A stretch of DNA of 64,000 nt from Paenibacillus sp. ACRRX. GTDB lineage: Bacteria > Bacillota > Bacilli > Paenibacillales > Paenibacillaceae. Of this stretch, positions 18,180 through 25,418 are shown in pieces; within the stretch, counting starts at the first letter, position 1, and each line of letters starts with the position of its first letter. A model generated the notes under the pieces. The model was given only the letters and a program-made list of their open reading frames with translations. It made no database searches and was not told where the DNA came from. The stretch spans positions 398,202 to 462,201 of the forward strand of contig NZ_JAKRNK010000005.1 in the NCBI RefSeq assembly GCF_022346885.1. Reading direction: 5' to 3'. Position numbers and translations under genes: made by a program.

Positions 18180-18198
18180 AGTCATTCATTTCATGACT
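18180..18198 (-). repeat. Small hairpin over the mph leader stop codon
   Basis: AGTCAT and ATGACT pair around seven bases and span the TGA of the leader frame. A ribosome stalled near the end of the leader would open it, which may matter for attenuation. Confidence 0.35.
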
Positions 18199-18265
18199 GA
18201 AACCATGAAGTTAGAGCAAATAGAACACAGCTGCGCCACATACACAGCCACGCCGCAAGTTCCAT
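18191..18265 (-). CDS. 24-residue leader peptide upstream of mph
   Basis: On the minus strand the ATG at 18265-18263 follows AGGAGAG six bases upstream. The frame encodes 24 residues rich in Trp, Cys and Leu (beginning MELAAWLCMWRSC) and stops at 18193-18191. It is followed by a small hairpin and then the intrinsic terminator, 107 bases upstream of the mph ATG. This is the standard layout of a macrolide-sensing leader. No known stalling motif such as RLR or IFVI is present, so a different stall sequence would be involved if the model holds. Confidence 0.65.
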   Translation of the reverse strand: MELAAWLCMWRSCVLFALTSWFQS

Positions 18266-18689
18266 GCTCGACTCTCCTAGCTTTTCTCAACGTTGAAGAC
18301 CTATCCATTTATGATAAGAATTCATGTCAATAGACATACCTATCCCGATATCCTGCACACGGCAGAATTATAAGCACTATGCAATTAATTGCGAATAGCG
18401 TTCAATCGGAATCTGTAAAATGCCATTACATGAACCCTCCGTTCCTAAAAATTACAAATAGCTTACCACGAATGGCTGGATTGCACAATTTATATTTCTG
18501 CATTCAGGACGGCGGTATCCACAATCACAGCTTCTCCTGCACATAGCAATTTCTGCATTCACCTCTTGTTGAAGAATGGAACCCTTACTCTATAATTTCC
18601 GACCATTACTTCGGCCTAGGGCAAACAATTGGGCATAAATTATCGTTTCGAAACGTAAGTTGTAGGTAGCAGTCTCACATTCACATACG
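18266..18689. other. mph upstream region, otherwise without recognised genes
   Basis: Apart from the mph promoter at 18367-18395, I see no supported gene here. A 13-base direct repeat (TGAATGCAGAAAT, minus strand) occurs twice about 55 bases apart, and a 12-bp palindrome (CGTTTCGAAACG) lies near 18644. Confidence 0.4.
18367..18395 (-). promoter_or_regulatory. Predicted promoter of the mph leader transcript
   Basis: On the minus strand TTCGCA (18395-18390) and a perfect TATAAT (18372-18367) are 17 bases apart. The transcript would begin near 18360, about 95 bases upstream of the leader ATG. A TTGACA at 18330-18325 is an alternative, but its -10 region is poor. Confidence 0.55.
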
Positions 18690-18722
18690 CAAATAAGGTG
18701 CCGTACTCTCAGGTACAGCACC
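18690..18722 (-). terminator. Intrinsic terminator of the minus-strand unknown gene
   Basis: On the minus strand GGTGCTGTAC pairs with GTACGGCACC (one U-G) around six bases, followed by TTATTT. It is 46 bases past the stop at 18769. Confidence 0.7.
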
Positions 18723-18768
18723 ACTCTGAATATTTTCGATGACTAGTAGAGCAGGCATTGACTCATAT

Positions 18769-19179
18769 TCATTTGATATCCTGTGTTTCACCGTTTGTAC
18801 TGATAATCTTGTCTATTCTGGCTTCTAGTTTCTGCTTATTAGCTATCACCTTGGGTGTTAACTGATGCTGCGTGCACAAAAGGATGTACTCATCGTATCG
18901 TGCTTGTGTTGGACGGTTATCAAGGAAGCGCCTCACTTCTTCCGTCAAATCCATCATAAATTGTGGATCGCTGAGTTTCCCTTTTATTTCCGCGTAATAT
19001 GCCGTTTGCTTGGTCGGTTTGCTGTATTCGTAGAACAACTTCACCTTTGTAGTGATTCGCTCCACTTCTGCTTCCGTGTAAGGCTTATAAATTGTGCCTT
19101 GTACTTCCTTAACGTACTTGTTTATGGACACCCCCAGGCTAGGTCTGGCCTGATGAGATAATGTGTGAATGGTTGACAT
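18769..19179 (-). CDS. Unknown small helical protein
   Basis: A 136-residue protein that I do not recognise. It is predicted cytoplasmic, mostly helical and rich in Lys, Tyr and Thr, with no signal peptide or membrane helix. The start at 19179 (MSTIHTLSHQARPSLG) is chosen because AGAGGT lies about ten bases upstream; the frame opens to 19308 without a ribosome site and with less protein-like sequence. An intrinsic terminator follows. It lies 158 bases downstream of the CmcI-like gene on the same strand, but an operon is not evident. Confidence 0.6.
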   Translation of the reverse strand: MSTIHTLSHQARPSLGVSINKYVKEVQGTIYKPYTEAEVERITTKVKLFYEYSKPTKQTAYYAEIKGKLSDPQFMMDLTEEVRRFLDNRPTQARYDEYILLCTQHQLTPKVIANKQKLEARIDKIISTNGETQDIK

Positions 19180-19337
19180 CAATGATCGAACCTCTTTCCA
19201 TGTAAAAGTAAAATAACAGTACTTATCTATAGTATACCCTCTATTAGTAAAACGGATAGACCATTCGCAAATCAAAAAAGAAGAAGGCTTTACCAGCCCC
19301 CTTCTCATTCACCTGCTGCCTATCAACAATTGATATC

Positions 19338-19952
19338 TTACTTCACTCGCAGCAAATAACCATTTGGGTTAAACGTTAGATGAAATTTATGCTTGTTCAT
19401 ATCGATAATAAATTCACCGTGATCAGGCAGGAATCGTCCTACCGCTTCCATCGGTCCAGGCAACAGCTCAGGAATAACAGGGTGACCTACAATTGTATCT
19501 TCCACAATGATATAACTTCCTACCGTAACCAGTTGATGATACAGCATTAATTCCTTATAGACATGCTGCTCCGTGTGATCGGAATCTAAAATGACCAATA
19601 CGACATCCCCTGGATTAATGAATGGTTTAACACGATTTAATGTATCAACCGAAGCCGAATCTCCGGTTAGATAAGTAATGCGGTCATGCTTGGGCCGTTC
19701 GACTTCTACAATATCTACGGTAACGATTCGCCCTTTGTTCATGAGATCACACATATGGGCCAAGTACAGTGCGCTCCCACCCTGATTGGTTCCGCACTCC
19801 ACAATAACGTCTGGTTTTACGCTAAAGAGAATCTCCTGATACAGAAACAAATCCAATGGACATTTATATACGGGATGCCCCATCCAATAAGTATCCATCC
19901 ATGCGTGGCTATTATAGTAATGTAAATAGAACGGTGTCATAAAATCAAACAT
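19338..19952 (-). CDS. CmcI-family SAM-dependent methyltransferase/hydroxylase-like protein
   Basis: A 204-residue cytoplasmic protein of the CmcI / rhamnosyl O-methyltransferase family (COG3510-type). The class I SAM fold is visible: VIVECGTNQGGSALYLAHMCDLM (motif I), GRIVTVDIVEVERPKHDRI, and GDVVLVILDSDHTEQHVYKELMLY. The N-terminal WMDTYWMGHPVYKCPLDLFLYQEIL is characteristic of the family. The ATG at 19952 has AAGGGGG seven bases upstream; the longer frame to 20006 has none. Members modify sugars or cephalosporin-like compounds. No biosynthetic cluster surrounds it, so the substrate is unknown. Confidence 0.8.
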   Translation of the reverse strand: MFDFMTPFYLHYYNSHAWMDTYWMGHPVYKCPLDLFLYQEILFSVKPDVIVECGTNQGGSALYLAHMCDLMNKGRIVTVDIVEVERPKHDRITYLTGDSASVDTLNRVKPFINPGDVVLVILDSDHTEQHVYKELMLYHQLVTVGSYIIVEDTIVGHPVIPELLPGPMEAVGRFLPDHGEFIIDMNKHKFHLTFNPNGYLLRVK

Positions 19953-20088
19953 GCCTGCGCCCCCTTCGCGCTGTCGTGGTTTCCCAAGACGAACCTTCCA
20001 TCCCAAGATTCTACATTAAATGCTTCAATAGAATAGCTTGTTCGGACTGATCCACTATGGCAGGGTCAAAATCCGCTCTTCTATACGC

Positions 20089-20807
20089 CTAGACAATACC
20101 TGCTTCCAAGGCTTTATGTATTGCTTCTTCCCGATTACGTACGCCAAGCTTAAGGTACAGGGCCGACGCGTAGTTTCTTACCGTTCCATCGGACAGATAT
20201 AAAGCGGACGCAATACTCTTATACCGCATACCTTTGGACAATAGCTTTAATATCTCCACTTCTCGCGGGGTCAGATCGTAACCTGGCACTTACGTTGCAG
20301 GCGCAGTAATTGAGTCTAATGGAGTCTCCGTCCCTTGACTGGAGTGAATCTGATTCACCTGTTTGTTTGCAAAGTCTTGATCCAGGACCATCCCGCCCCG
20401 ATATACAAGACGAATCGTATCTGCCAACTCACGTGGTTCACCTGATTTGAGTAAATAACCATCTGCCCCGCTCCGCATGATTTCCACTGCCAGATTAGTG
20501 TCTGGGAATGCAGTCAAAATTAAATGCGCGTACCCGGCCACTGTTGTTTAATCATGCGGTTAGCCACCAACCCATCCTTATTCGGCATATCCATGTCCAT
20601 CAGTACGACATAAGGCTCCAACTCTCGGCATCGCTCAATCACCTGTTCCCCATCTTCTGCAAGGCCTGCTACTTGCAGATCTGGATGCTCCCGCATGTTG
20701 ATCCTGATACGGCGGTGAAATCGGGTGGCTCTGTCCATTACCGTGCCAAACAGCCTTTGTTCAGGCAGGAAGCCAGTGCGCAGCTGGATAAAGCCTTCAG
20801 GTAGCAC
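20089..20807 (-). pseudogene. Decayed NarL-type response regulator
   Basis: A response-regulator gene broken in at least two places. The upstream piece (20807-20520) keeps a receiver core, ELEPYVVLMDMDMPNKDGLVANRMIKQQ, with the phospho-accepting Asp. The frame then shifts near 20530 to HLILTAFPDTNLAVEIMRSGADGYLLKSGEP. An in-frame TAA at 20292-20290 separates this from an intact LuxR-type HTH, LTPREVEILKLLSKGMRYKSIASALYLSDGTVRNYASALYLKLGV (20289-20089). The extreme N-terminus is also unreadable. AGGAGGAG near 20855-20863 may be the old ribosome site. No partner kinase is nearby. The HTH piece could in principle be translated from a GTG, but loss of function is more likely. Confidence 0.85.
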
Positions 20808-20951
20808 ACTGCTGTTGCCGCTTTACTTAAAATAGCATCCCGTATACGTTAATTTGTCTCCTCCTGTGCAGGGTGTACTAGTTTTGTATCATAAGAACAG
20901 AAGCTTGAAAAATACCCCACTCAAGAGATACGAGCCATAATAAACAACAAC

Positions 20952-20993
20952 AAAGCCGTCAGATCCACTTATCAATGTGGATCTGACGGCTTT
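20952..20993 (-). terminator. Strong intrinsic terminator of the TetR gene
   Basis: A perfect 17-bp stem (20952-20968 with 20977-20993) has an eight-base loop. On the minus strand it is followed by GTTGTTGTTTATT, 60 bases past the TetR stop. Confidence 0.8.
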
Positions 20994-21053
20994 ATAGCTG
21001 TTTGCATGATGCAATAGCAACCCCTTCTATACTTGGGTGCTTATATATCCGGA

Positions 21054-21644
21054 TCATTTGCACAGAGATCGCAGATGTGCAGCGATCACCGACCTGATCA
21101 TCTCCGGGTTCAGACGGCTGGGCATCACTACAGCATGCACCGCCAAACCGTCGATAACGGCATACAAGCGCTCCGTTTCAATCTCAAGGTCTAACCCCTC
21201 ACGCAACAAGTCTGACTTGCTCAAGGCTTCCATTACACTTGAGATTACCCGTCTGAGCTCATCGTATACCTCGCTGCACAGCGCATGAAGAGTCGGATCT
21301 ACCAGCGCTTTGGCTGTAAAGCCAAACCATACCTCCATTTCCGCGCTTCGTTCTTCATCCATAGGCAGAATTTCGCAGAGCAGCTGCTGAATATCCGCCA
21401 TCAATTCCCCTGTATATTGGATGCTGCTGATCCTGGTCTTAACCCGCTGGGAGACAAGCCGCATCGAGAAAGCCAACAGCTCAGACTGGGTGGAGAAATA
21501 ATGACGCATCGAGCCTGCGGATATGCCCGCTTCCAACGCAATGTTACGCACCGATGCGCGTTCCAGTCCATCTCGCAGGATGACTCTCCAAGTAGCTTCC
21601 GCTAATTTTTCTTTTTGTTTGTTATGATCTACAATTTTAGGCAT
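21054..21644 (-). CDS. TetR/AcrR-family repressor
   Basis: A 196-residue regulator. Residues 10-55 form the TetR HTH (ASVRNIALEAGISAGSMRHYFSTQSELLAF); the remainder is the helical ligand and dimer domain, similar to BetI/PksA-type proteins (VWFGFTAKALVDP near 105). It is divergent from a membrane-protein gene at 21727, with an imperfect inverted repeat at 21668-21716 between the starts, the usual arrangement for repression of both genes. A strong terminator follows. The inducer is unknown. Family assignment is firm. Confidence 0.9.
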   Translation of the reverse strand: MPKIVDHNKQKEKLAEATWRVILRDGLERASVRNIALEAGISAGSMRHYFSTQSELLAFSMRLVSQRVKTRISSIQYTGELMADIQQLLCEILPMDEERSAEMEVWFGFTAKALVDPTLHALCSEVYDELRRVISSVMEALSKSDLLREGLDLEIETERLYAVIDGLAVHAVVMPSRLNPEMIRSVIAAHLRSLCK

Positions 21645-21667
21645 GCTCTCAGTATAACAGATGTTGT

Positions 21668-21716
21668 CTTTTTAATACACTCGTGCTAAATTAAAAAATA
21701 CAGTTGTGTTAAAAAG
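21668..21716. promoter_or_regulatory. Imperfect inverted repeat, candidate TetR operator
   Basis: CTTTTTAATACA near 21668 and its near-complement TGTGTTAAAAAG ending at 21716 form arms of about 18 bases. The repeat lies between the divergent TetR and membrane-protein starts and overlaps the latter's ribosome site. Confidence 0.5.
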
Positions 21717-21726
21717 GAGTGGAACT

Positions 21727-22272
21727 ATGATTGGTTGGCTCATACTGGCTTGTGAAATCGGATTTTGGGTATTTATTTTGTTAGGTTTGTTCGTCAGATA
21801 TAAATTAAAGCAGCCCACATTAGGTGCTGTTTTACTGCTGTGCACGCCAATCATTGATGTATTATTAATCGTATTTACGGTCATTGATCTTCGTAACGGT
21901 GCTGAGGCCAATGTGTTCCACAGCTTGGCTGCGGTGTACGTCGGAGCAACAATTGCCTTCGGCAAGAGTATGGTACAATGGGCGGACAATCGCTTCATCC
22001 ACTTATTCGGTGAAGGATTCCAGCGCCCGGCTCAACCGTCCAGACAACCCCACCCCTCACGTGCCAAGAAAGAACGGCTTGGCTGGTATCGACACGTGCT
22101 AGCATGGGCGATTGGTACCGCCTTATTGGGCAGCATCATATGGATCGTTGACCGCCCAACTGCAACGGATACGATGCTCGGAACGGCGCGCTCCTGGACG
22201 ATCATCCTGTTGATTGACTTTATTTGGAGCTTCAGTTATACGCTATGGCCCAAAGAAAAGCTGCAGCAATAA
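21727..22272 (+). CDS. Four-helix integral membrane protein
   Basis: A 181-residue membrane protein. Helices lie near residues 2-22, 36-58, 65-85 and then, after a basic loop (RPAQPSRQPHPSRAKKER), at about 127-147 and 158-175. The ATG at 21727 has AAGGAG seven bases upstream; the earlier in-frame ATG at 21706 does not. Similar uncharacterised proteins occur in Bacillales. It is the divergent partner of the TetR repressor and is probably its target. No transport or catalytic motif is visible, so no function is proposed. Confidence 0.75.
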   Translation: MIGWLILACEIGFWVFILLGLFVRYKLKQPTLGAVLLLCTPIIDVLLIVFTVIDLRNGAEANVFHSLAAVYVGATIAFGKSMVQWADNRFIHLFGEGFQRPAQPSRQPHPSRAKKERLGWYRHVLAWAIGTALLGSIIWIVDRPTATDTMLGTARSWTIILLIDFIWSFSYTLWPKEKLQQ

Positions 22273-22471
22273 TCCCTTGCTTATTTGACTTCGATGATGA
22301 TGAAGGTATTGATGAACCGGTACCTGTCGGTGGAGTATTTACACAGCCGCATTCATGGGGCCTGATAGTCCTCAGCCACAACCTTGGGGTGGTCCCGTCT
22401 CACATAATCCTGGATCTCACAATCCTGCTATTGGATACGTCCCTGCACAGGGATATATTATGTGGGCTTGA
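22248..22471 (+). pseudogene. Remnant of a Pro/Trp/Gly-rich small protein, frameshifted
   Basis: One frame reads FDFDDDEGIDEPVPVGGVFTQPHSWG and ends at a shifted TGA. A one-base shift near 22358 continues sensibly as DSPQPQPWGGPVSHNPG and then GYVPAQGYIMWA with a stop at 22469-22471. The joined composition resembles small coat-like or surface proteins of spore formers, but I cannot name it. An ATG at 22248 overlaps the end of the membrane-protein gene; no ribosome site is convincing. Confidence 0.4.
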
Positions 22472-22523
22472 ATTCCTATCTTTGTGCCATATAAGAGGTA
22501 ATGTTGTAATATGTGTTTATTCC

Positions 22524-22551
22524 AAGAACATCCTAAAGGGTGTTCTTTTTT
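22524..22551 (+). terminator. Intrinsic terminator
   Basis: AAGAACATCC pairs with GGGTGTTCTT around TAAA, followed by a T-run ending at 22551. It closes the transcript from the membrane-protein region. Confidence 0.8.
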
Positions 22552-22605
22552 GTTAAATTTTGTTGAATGTAAATAGCGACCCGCACTTTCCTTACAGGGC
22601 GTTGA

Positions 22606-22642
22606 GTTGCTGCGATTCTTGAGTACGAAAAATCGCAGCAAC
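22606..22642. repeat. Perfect 12-bp stem-loop of unknown role
   Basis: GTTGCTGCGATT (22606-22617) pairs with 22631-22642 around 13 bases. There is no T-run, so it is not an obvious terminator. Confidence 0.4.
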
Positions 22643-22868
22643 CTCCGCGAAATAAGTTTTAGACAATCTCATGACTTTGAATCATTAAAAAATGGAAAAC
22701 CAAAAATAGAGTATTAGACTGAAAGATTACTTTATTTTCTTTCGTCAAAGTTTCCAATGTCCTTTTGACAGTGTACATTAATGGATTTTCATTTATAACA
22801 GTAACTCATCATGTTTCTACACATATGTTGCTTTGAGTGAACAAATTTATGATAGGAGAGTTTGAATT

Positions 22869-23114
22869 ATGTCACAAGCAAATCTGCCCAATATTACCCC
22901 CAGTATTACCATTACGAGAGATGACGCTTTAAATTTGATTTTGTCATCTATTGCAATCGAAGAACTTGGACTAGGACACATCATAAATGCAGAGGCAGAA
23001 AAGATCCAATATGCTATAGGTACTTTACCGGGTTTAACTGTCCCTACAACGATAAGTGATCTGCTGGTGGGCCAACTGGAACTGTTTCCAGTGCATTTGG
23101 CAGCTTCTATATGA
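22869..23114 (+). CDS. BclA-like spore-surface protein, N-terminal part (frame ends early)
   Basis: An 81-residue frame beginning [27 protein letters not shown]. The segment [28 protein letters not shown], followed by TTISDLL, matches the N-terminal region of collagen-like exosporium glycoproteins of Bacillales, which anchors the protein to the spore surface. The last 12 residues ([15 protein letters not shown]) are out of frame: one base over, the same DNA reads [21 protein letters not shown], which runs directly into the BclA C-terminal domain of the next entry. The two are therefore one gene split by a one-base shift at about 23060-23066. AGGAGAG precedes the ATG. Confidence 0.75.
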   Translation: MSQANLPNITPSITITRDDALNLILSSIAIEELGLGHIINAEAEKIQYAIGTLPGLTVPTTISDLLVGQLELFPVHLAASI

Positions 23115-23506
23115 CCGAGACAGGCTCACTAAATCTTACGTCAACGCCTATCGTTGTACCACTTGATTTGCCATCCGCTGTATCCGACAATATCAGCTAC
23201 GCAAATGCCAATGCTATTACCATTTTAGAGTCCGGAACCTACCGGGTAGATATTACTATGAGTGGAAGGTCTTTAAACACCACAACTATTACTCTTGTGC
23301 TTGCTATTAATAATGTACCACAGGGCAACACTATACAGTCGCTTGAATTTTCTACGTTCGAACTGAATACTTTTGTATTCTCCAACTTCTTGTCGTTGAC
23401 TTCAGGAGATCAATTGAGTCTTCTTATTTCTTCCGAGCCTGACACCTTGTTTTCTACACCACAGCTTGGTCAAACAGGAGGTTTAGTCGTACAGCGGGTT
23501 AATTAA
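23111..23506 (+). CDS. BclA-like C-terminal domain of the same split gene
   Basis: The 131 residues from the ATG form a TNF/C1q-like jelly-roll similar to the BclA C-terminal domain ([19 protein letters not shown] ... [17 protein letters not shown] ... GGLVVQRVN), which trimerises and forms the spore's hair-like nap tip. The open frame extends upstream to about 23063 and includes GGPTGT, a single collagen-type triplet pair, where relatives have long Gly-X-Y arrays. There is no ribosome site at 23111, so independent translation is unlikely. Loss of repeats by recombination, or collapse during assembly, would explain both the short tract and the frameshift. Confidence 0.75.
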   Translation: MTETGSLNLTSTPIVVPLDLPSAVSDNISYANANAITILESGTYRVDITMSGRSLNTTTITLVLAINNVPQGNTIQSLEFSTFELNTFVFSNFLSLTSGDQLSLLISSEPDTLFSTPQLGQTGGLVVQRVN

Positions 23507-23584
23507 TGGATTAGGCTTACTGTTGTGACTGCATGTAAAATTTAGCTAATTCCTATCACACTATAGATTTTATATATTAGGCAT

Positions 23585-23641
23585 AAGCACCGCTTTGACG
23601 GATCGATCTTTACAGGTCAACCAGTCTCGCAGGTGCTTTTT
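23585..23641 (+). terminator. Terminator-like structure after the BclA-like gene
   Basis: AAGCACC (23585-23591) pairs with GGTGCTT (23632-23638), followed by T-rich sequence; the large loop contains a second stem, TTGAC/GTCAA. Confidence 0.55.
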
Positions 23642-23801
23642 GTGCTGGTTGTTGGAAAATGATTATGGCTAATACAACATAAGATGATGAGCCACGTTTT
23701 TACCTTTATGGAGTCATCCTTTAAAATAAATGATTAAAAAAATGAACCATTTGAATCTAGCGAGCCAATACATCGTGTATACAAATTCAGGGGGCCCTCA
23801 A

Positions 23802-24392
23802 ATGACTGATCAGCAACTCCATATATGGCTGGATCGCTTAATAGACGGTGATCTATCCGCTTTTGACTTTATTTATAGCCAGACCAAGCATAAGGTTTAT
23901 GGTACTGTGGCAGCTCTAGTATCAAATAAGGAAGACGTTAATGATATCGTCAGCGAGATATACTGCCAACTGTGGAAGGCTCTGCCGAGCTATGATCGCT
24001 CGCGGCCCTTTCTGTTCTGGCTTAACGGCATCGTTATTAAGCAAGTACACAATTGGCGAAGACAAATCTGGAGAAGATTCCGCCTGTTTGAAAGGAACAA
24101 CCGGTTAAGCGAACGTTTGCCTATAGAAATGCCAGATGAACCGTTGCTTGCCCACGAGATACAGTTGGAGATCAGGAACATCCTTTTATCACTGCCATTT
24201 AAGCAGCGCATAGTCATTATTTATCGCTATGACTACGAATATACGTACGAGCAGATTGCAGAGCTGCTTGAGATCCTAGTCGGCACAGCAAAATCAAGAA
24301 CCCATCTGGCGTTAAAACAAATACGCAAACGGTATAACCATCAGCTAGAACAGGAGGGAATGTCCAGCCATGTCTATCTCAAAGAAAATTAA
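23802..24392 (+). CDS. ECF-type sigma-70 factor
   Basis: A 196-residue RNA polymerase sigma factor with only regions 2 and 4. Region 2 (about residues 8-85) includes DGDLSAFDFIYSQTKHKVYGTVAALVSNKEDVNDIVSEIYCQLW. Region 4 (about 125-180) includes LPFKQRIVIIYRYDYEYTYEQIAELLEILVGTAKSRTHLALKQIRK. The ATG at 23802 is preferred; the frame opens at 23730. It overlaps a 42-codon gene and is followed by a DUF4179-type protein, the usual sigma/anti-sigma layout, so its activity is probably held at the membrane until a surface signal arrives. The signal is unknown. Confidence 0.9.
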   Translation: MTDQQLHIWLDRLIDGDLSAFDFIYSQTKHKVYGTVAALVSNKEDVNDIVSEIYCQLWKALPSYDRSRPFLFWLNGIVIKQVHNWRRQIWRRFRLFERNNRLSERLPIEMPDEPLLAHEIQLEIRNILLSLPFKQRIVIIYRYDYEYTYEQIAELLEILVGTAKSRTHLALKQIRKRYNHQLEQEGMSSHVYLKEN

Positions 24393-24498
24393 GCAAAGTC
24401 TTTCCGGATCAATGGAGCAGATTCATATACCTCAGGAGCTTGACGAGCGTATAAGGCAGTCCTTTATTCAGCATCATCAACAAAAGGAGAGTAAATAA
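24370..24498 (+). CDS. 42-residue protein, probable sigma-binding segment
   Basis: The ATG at 24370 follows GGAGGG ten bases upstream and overlaps the sigma gene by 23 bases. The 42 residues (starting MSISKKIKQSL) contain IPQELDERIRQSF, which resembles the short cytoplasmic N-terminal segment of DUF4179-type anti-sigma proteins. In relatives this segment is normally fused to the membrane helix that follows. Here TAA at 24496-24498 is followed immediately by ATG 24499, so two polypeptides would be made if the next frame were open. It is either a genuine split anti-sigma factor or the product of a nonsense change. Confidence 0.65.
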   Translation: MSISKKIKQSLSGSMEQIHIPQELDERIRQSFIQHHQQKESK

Positions 24499-25138
24499 AT
24501 GAAAAAAAATTATAGCACTTTGCTTAGCAGAGGTTATTATCCCGACAGGGGCTTACGCATTCAGCGGTTCGTACTTTGCGAAGGAGAACGCTAACCTTAA
24601 TGGATTGGTGAATCATGGTGTTAAAGAAGCCTTATCCAAAGGATTGTCCATACCGATCAACGAGAAGGTCACCGATCAAGGTCTTACAATCCATTTTAAA
24701 GAAATGTACGTGGAAGACACCAAAATACTTATCCATTACCGTATTGAGCAGAAGGACGGCAGCTTGATTCCATATGAGTTTGATACAACGGGATTAAACG
24801 TACTGTCAGATGGCAAAAAGGATGGCCAGCAGGTAGAAAATCCAACTTATCAAGAGGCTCAGTATGAAGGGTTTAGCGTGTTGAATTTCCTAGGCAGCGA
24901 CCATGACAATCTGCCTTTCTATTTGATAGATGCGAACGGGGCTGAGATCAACACGGGTATAGCGGATCAGGATAAGCCTGAAGGGGTACTCGCCTTTGTT
25001 ACCAACGGCCATAGTCTGCCCCAATCGATCAGCATGAAAGTAGATGTGAATCGGATCGGCAAAACGAAAGGCAGTTGGAAAGGAACGATTGCCATCGATC
25101 AAGGGAAAGCAAAGCAAGCGACGGAAGTTGCAAAGTAA
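24499..25138 (+). pseudogene. DUF4179-type anti-sigma partner, out of frame in an A8 run
   Basis: ATG 24499 has GGAG ten bases upstream, but as written the frame stops after 31 codons. Removing one A from the A8 run (24502-24509) gives MKKIIALCLAEVIIPTGAYAF, a membrane helix, continuing without a stop through KEALSKGLSIPINEKVTDQGLTIHFKEMYVEDTKILIHYRIE to 25138, about 212 residues. The extracytoplasmic part matches DUF4179/DUF5643-type domains. The region from about 24605 is open as it stands. Explanations are transcriptional slippage, phase variation, a real mutation or a homopolymer sequencing error. With the upstream 42-codon gene it would form the sigma factor's membrane brake. Confidence 0.7.
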
Positions 25139-25312
25139 TTGGCGCTATCGCTTCAATCGTGCAGCATAGTTCACGTAGACGTCATATTAAGGCGAGCTGT
25201 GTGACTCTCGTGAATGCACCTCTTGTATGTATGCTTGCGTGCGATAATGCGCTTTGTATGTACAAAAATAAGGCTGAAGAGCAAGGTAATTGTATACATG
25301 TAAGTATGAACA

Positions 25313-25353
25313 GAAACAGGAGGATATCCGACGAAGGGATACCCTCTTGTTTC
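25313..25353. terminator. Bidirectional terminator-like stem
   Basis: GAAACAGGAGG and TATCC pair with GGATA and CCTCTTGTTTC, with one mismatch and one G-U. It lies between convergent genes ending at 25138 and 25419. Confidence 0.65.
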
Positions 25354-25418
25354 ATTGTTAACTTAAGCTAACCTTTCACTATGACTGTTTGCTCTTCACT
25401 TTTTTCGTGCCGTTTTAT

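Larger units (their letters stand above)
22472..22868. other. Intergenic region upstream of the spore-surface gene
   Basis: It holds an intrinsic terminator (22524-22551) and a 12-bp stem-loop (22606-22642). The region before the BclA-like gene is AT-rich; a CATATGTTG near 22821 faintly resembles a late sporulation sigma -10 element, which is too weak to call. Confidence 0.4.

Noticed and set aside
18302..18330. TTGACA as the mph promoter -35
   Set aside because: The hexamer 17 bases downstream is TGGATA, a poor -10; the TATAAT at 18367-18372 is better supported.
18497..18570. A 22-codon minus-strand frame (MQKLLCAGEAVIV...) as a second mph leader
   Set aside because: Its ribosome site directly abuts the ATG, it lies upstream of the best promoter, and no terminator is linked to it.
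20089..20289. Stand-alone LuxR-type regulator from GTG 20289
   Set aside because: It is in frame with the receiver remnant, separated by one nonsense codon, and has no ribosome site; treated as part of a pseudogene.
22800..22868. Late sporulation sigma promoter for the BclA-like gene
   Set aside because: CATATGTTG is near a -10 consensus but the -35 part is not convincing.
25139..25371. Reading frame at 25075-25371
   Set aside because: It overlaps the DUF4179 gene end in another phase, has no ribosome site, and its sequence is not protein-like.
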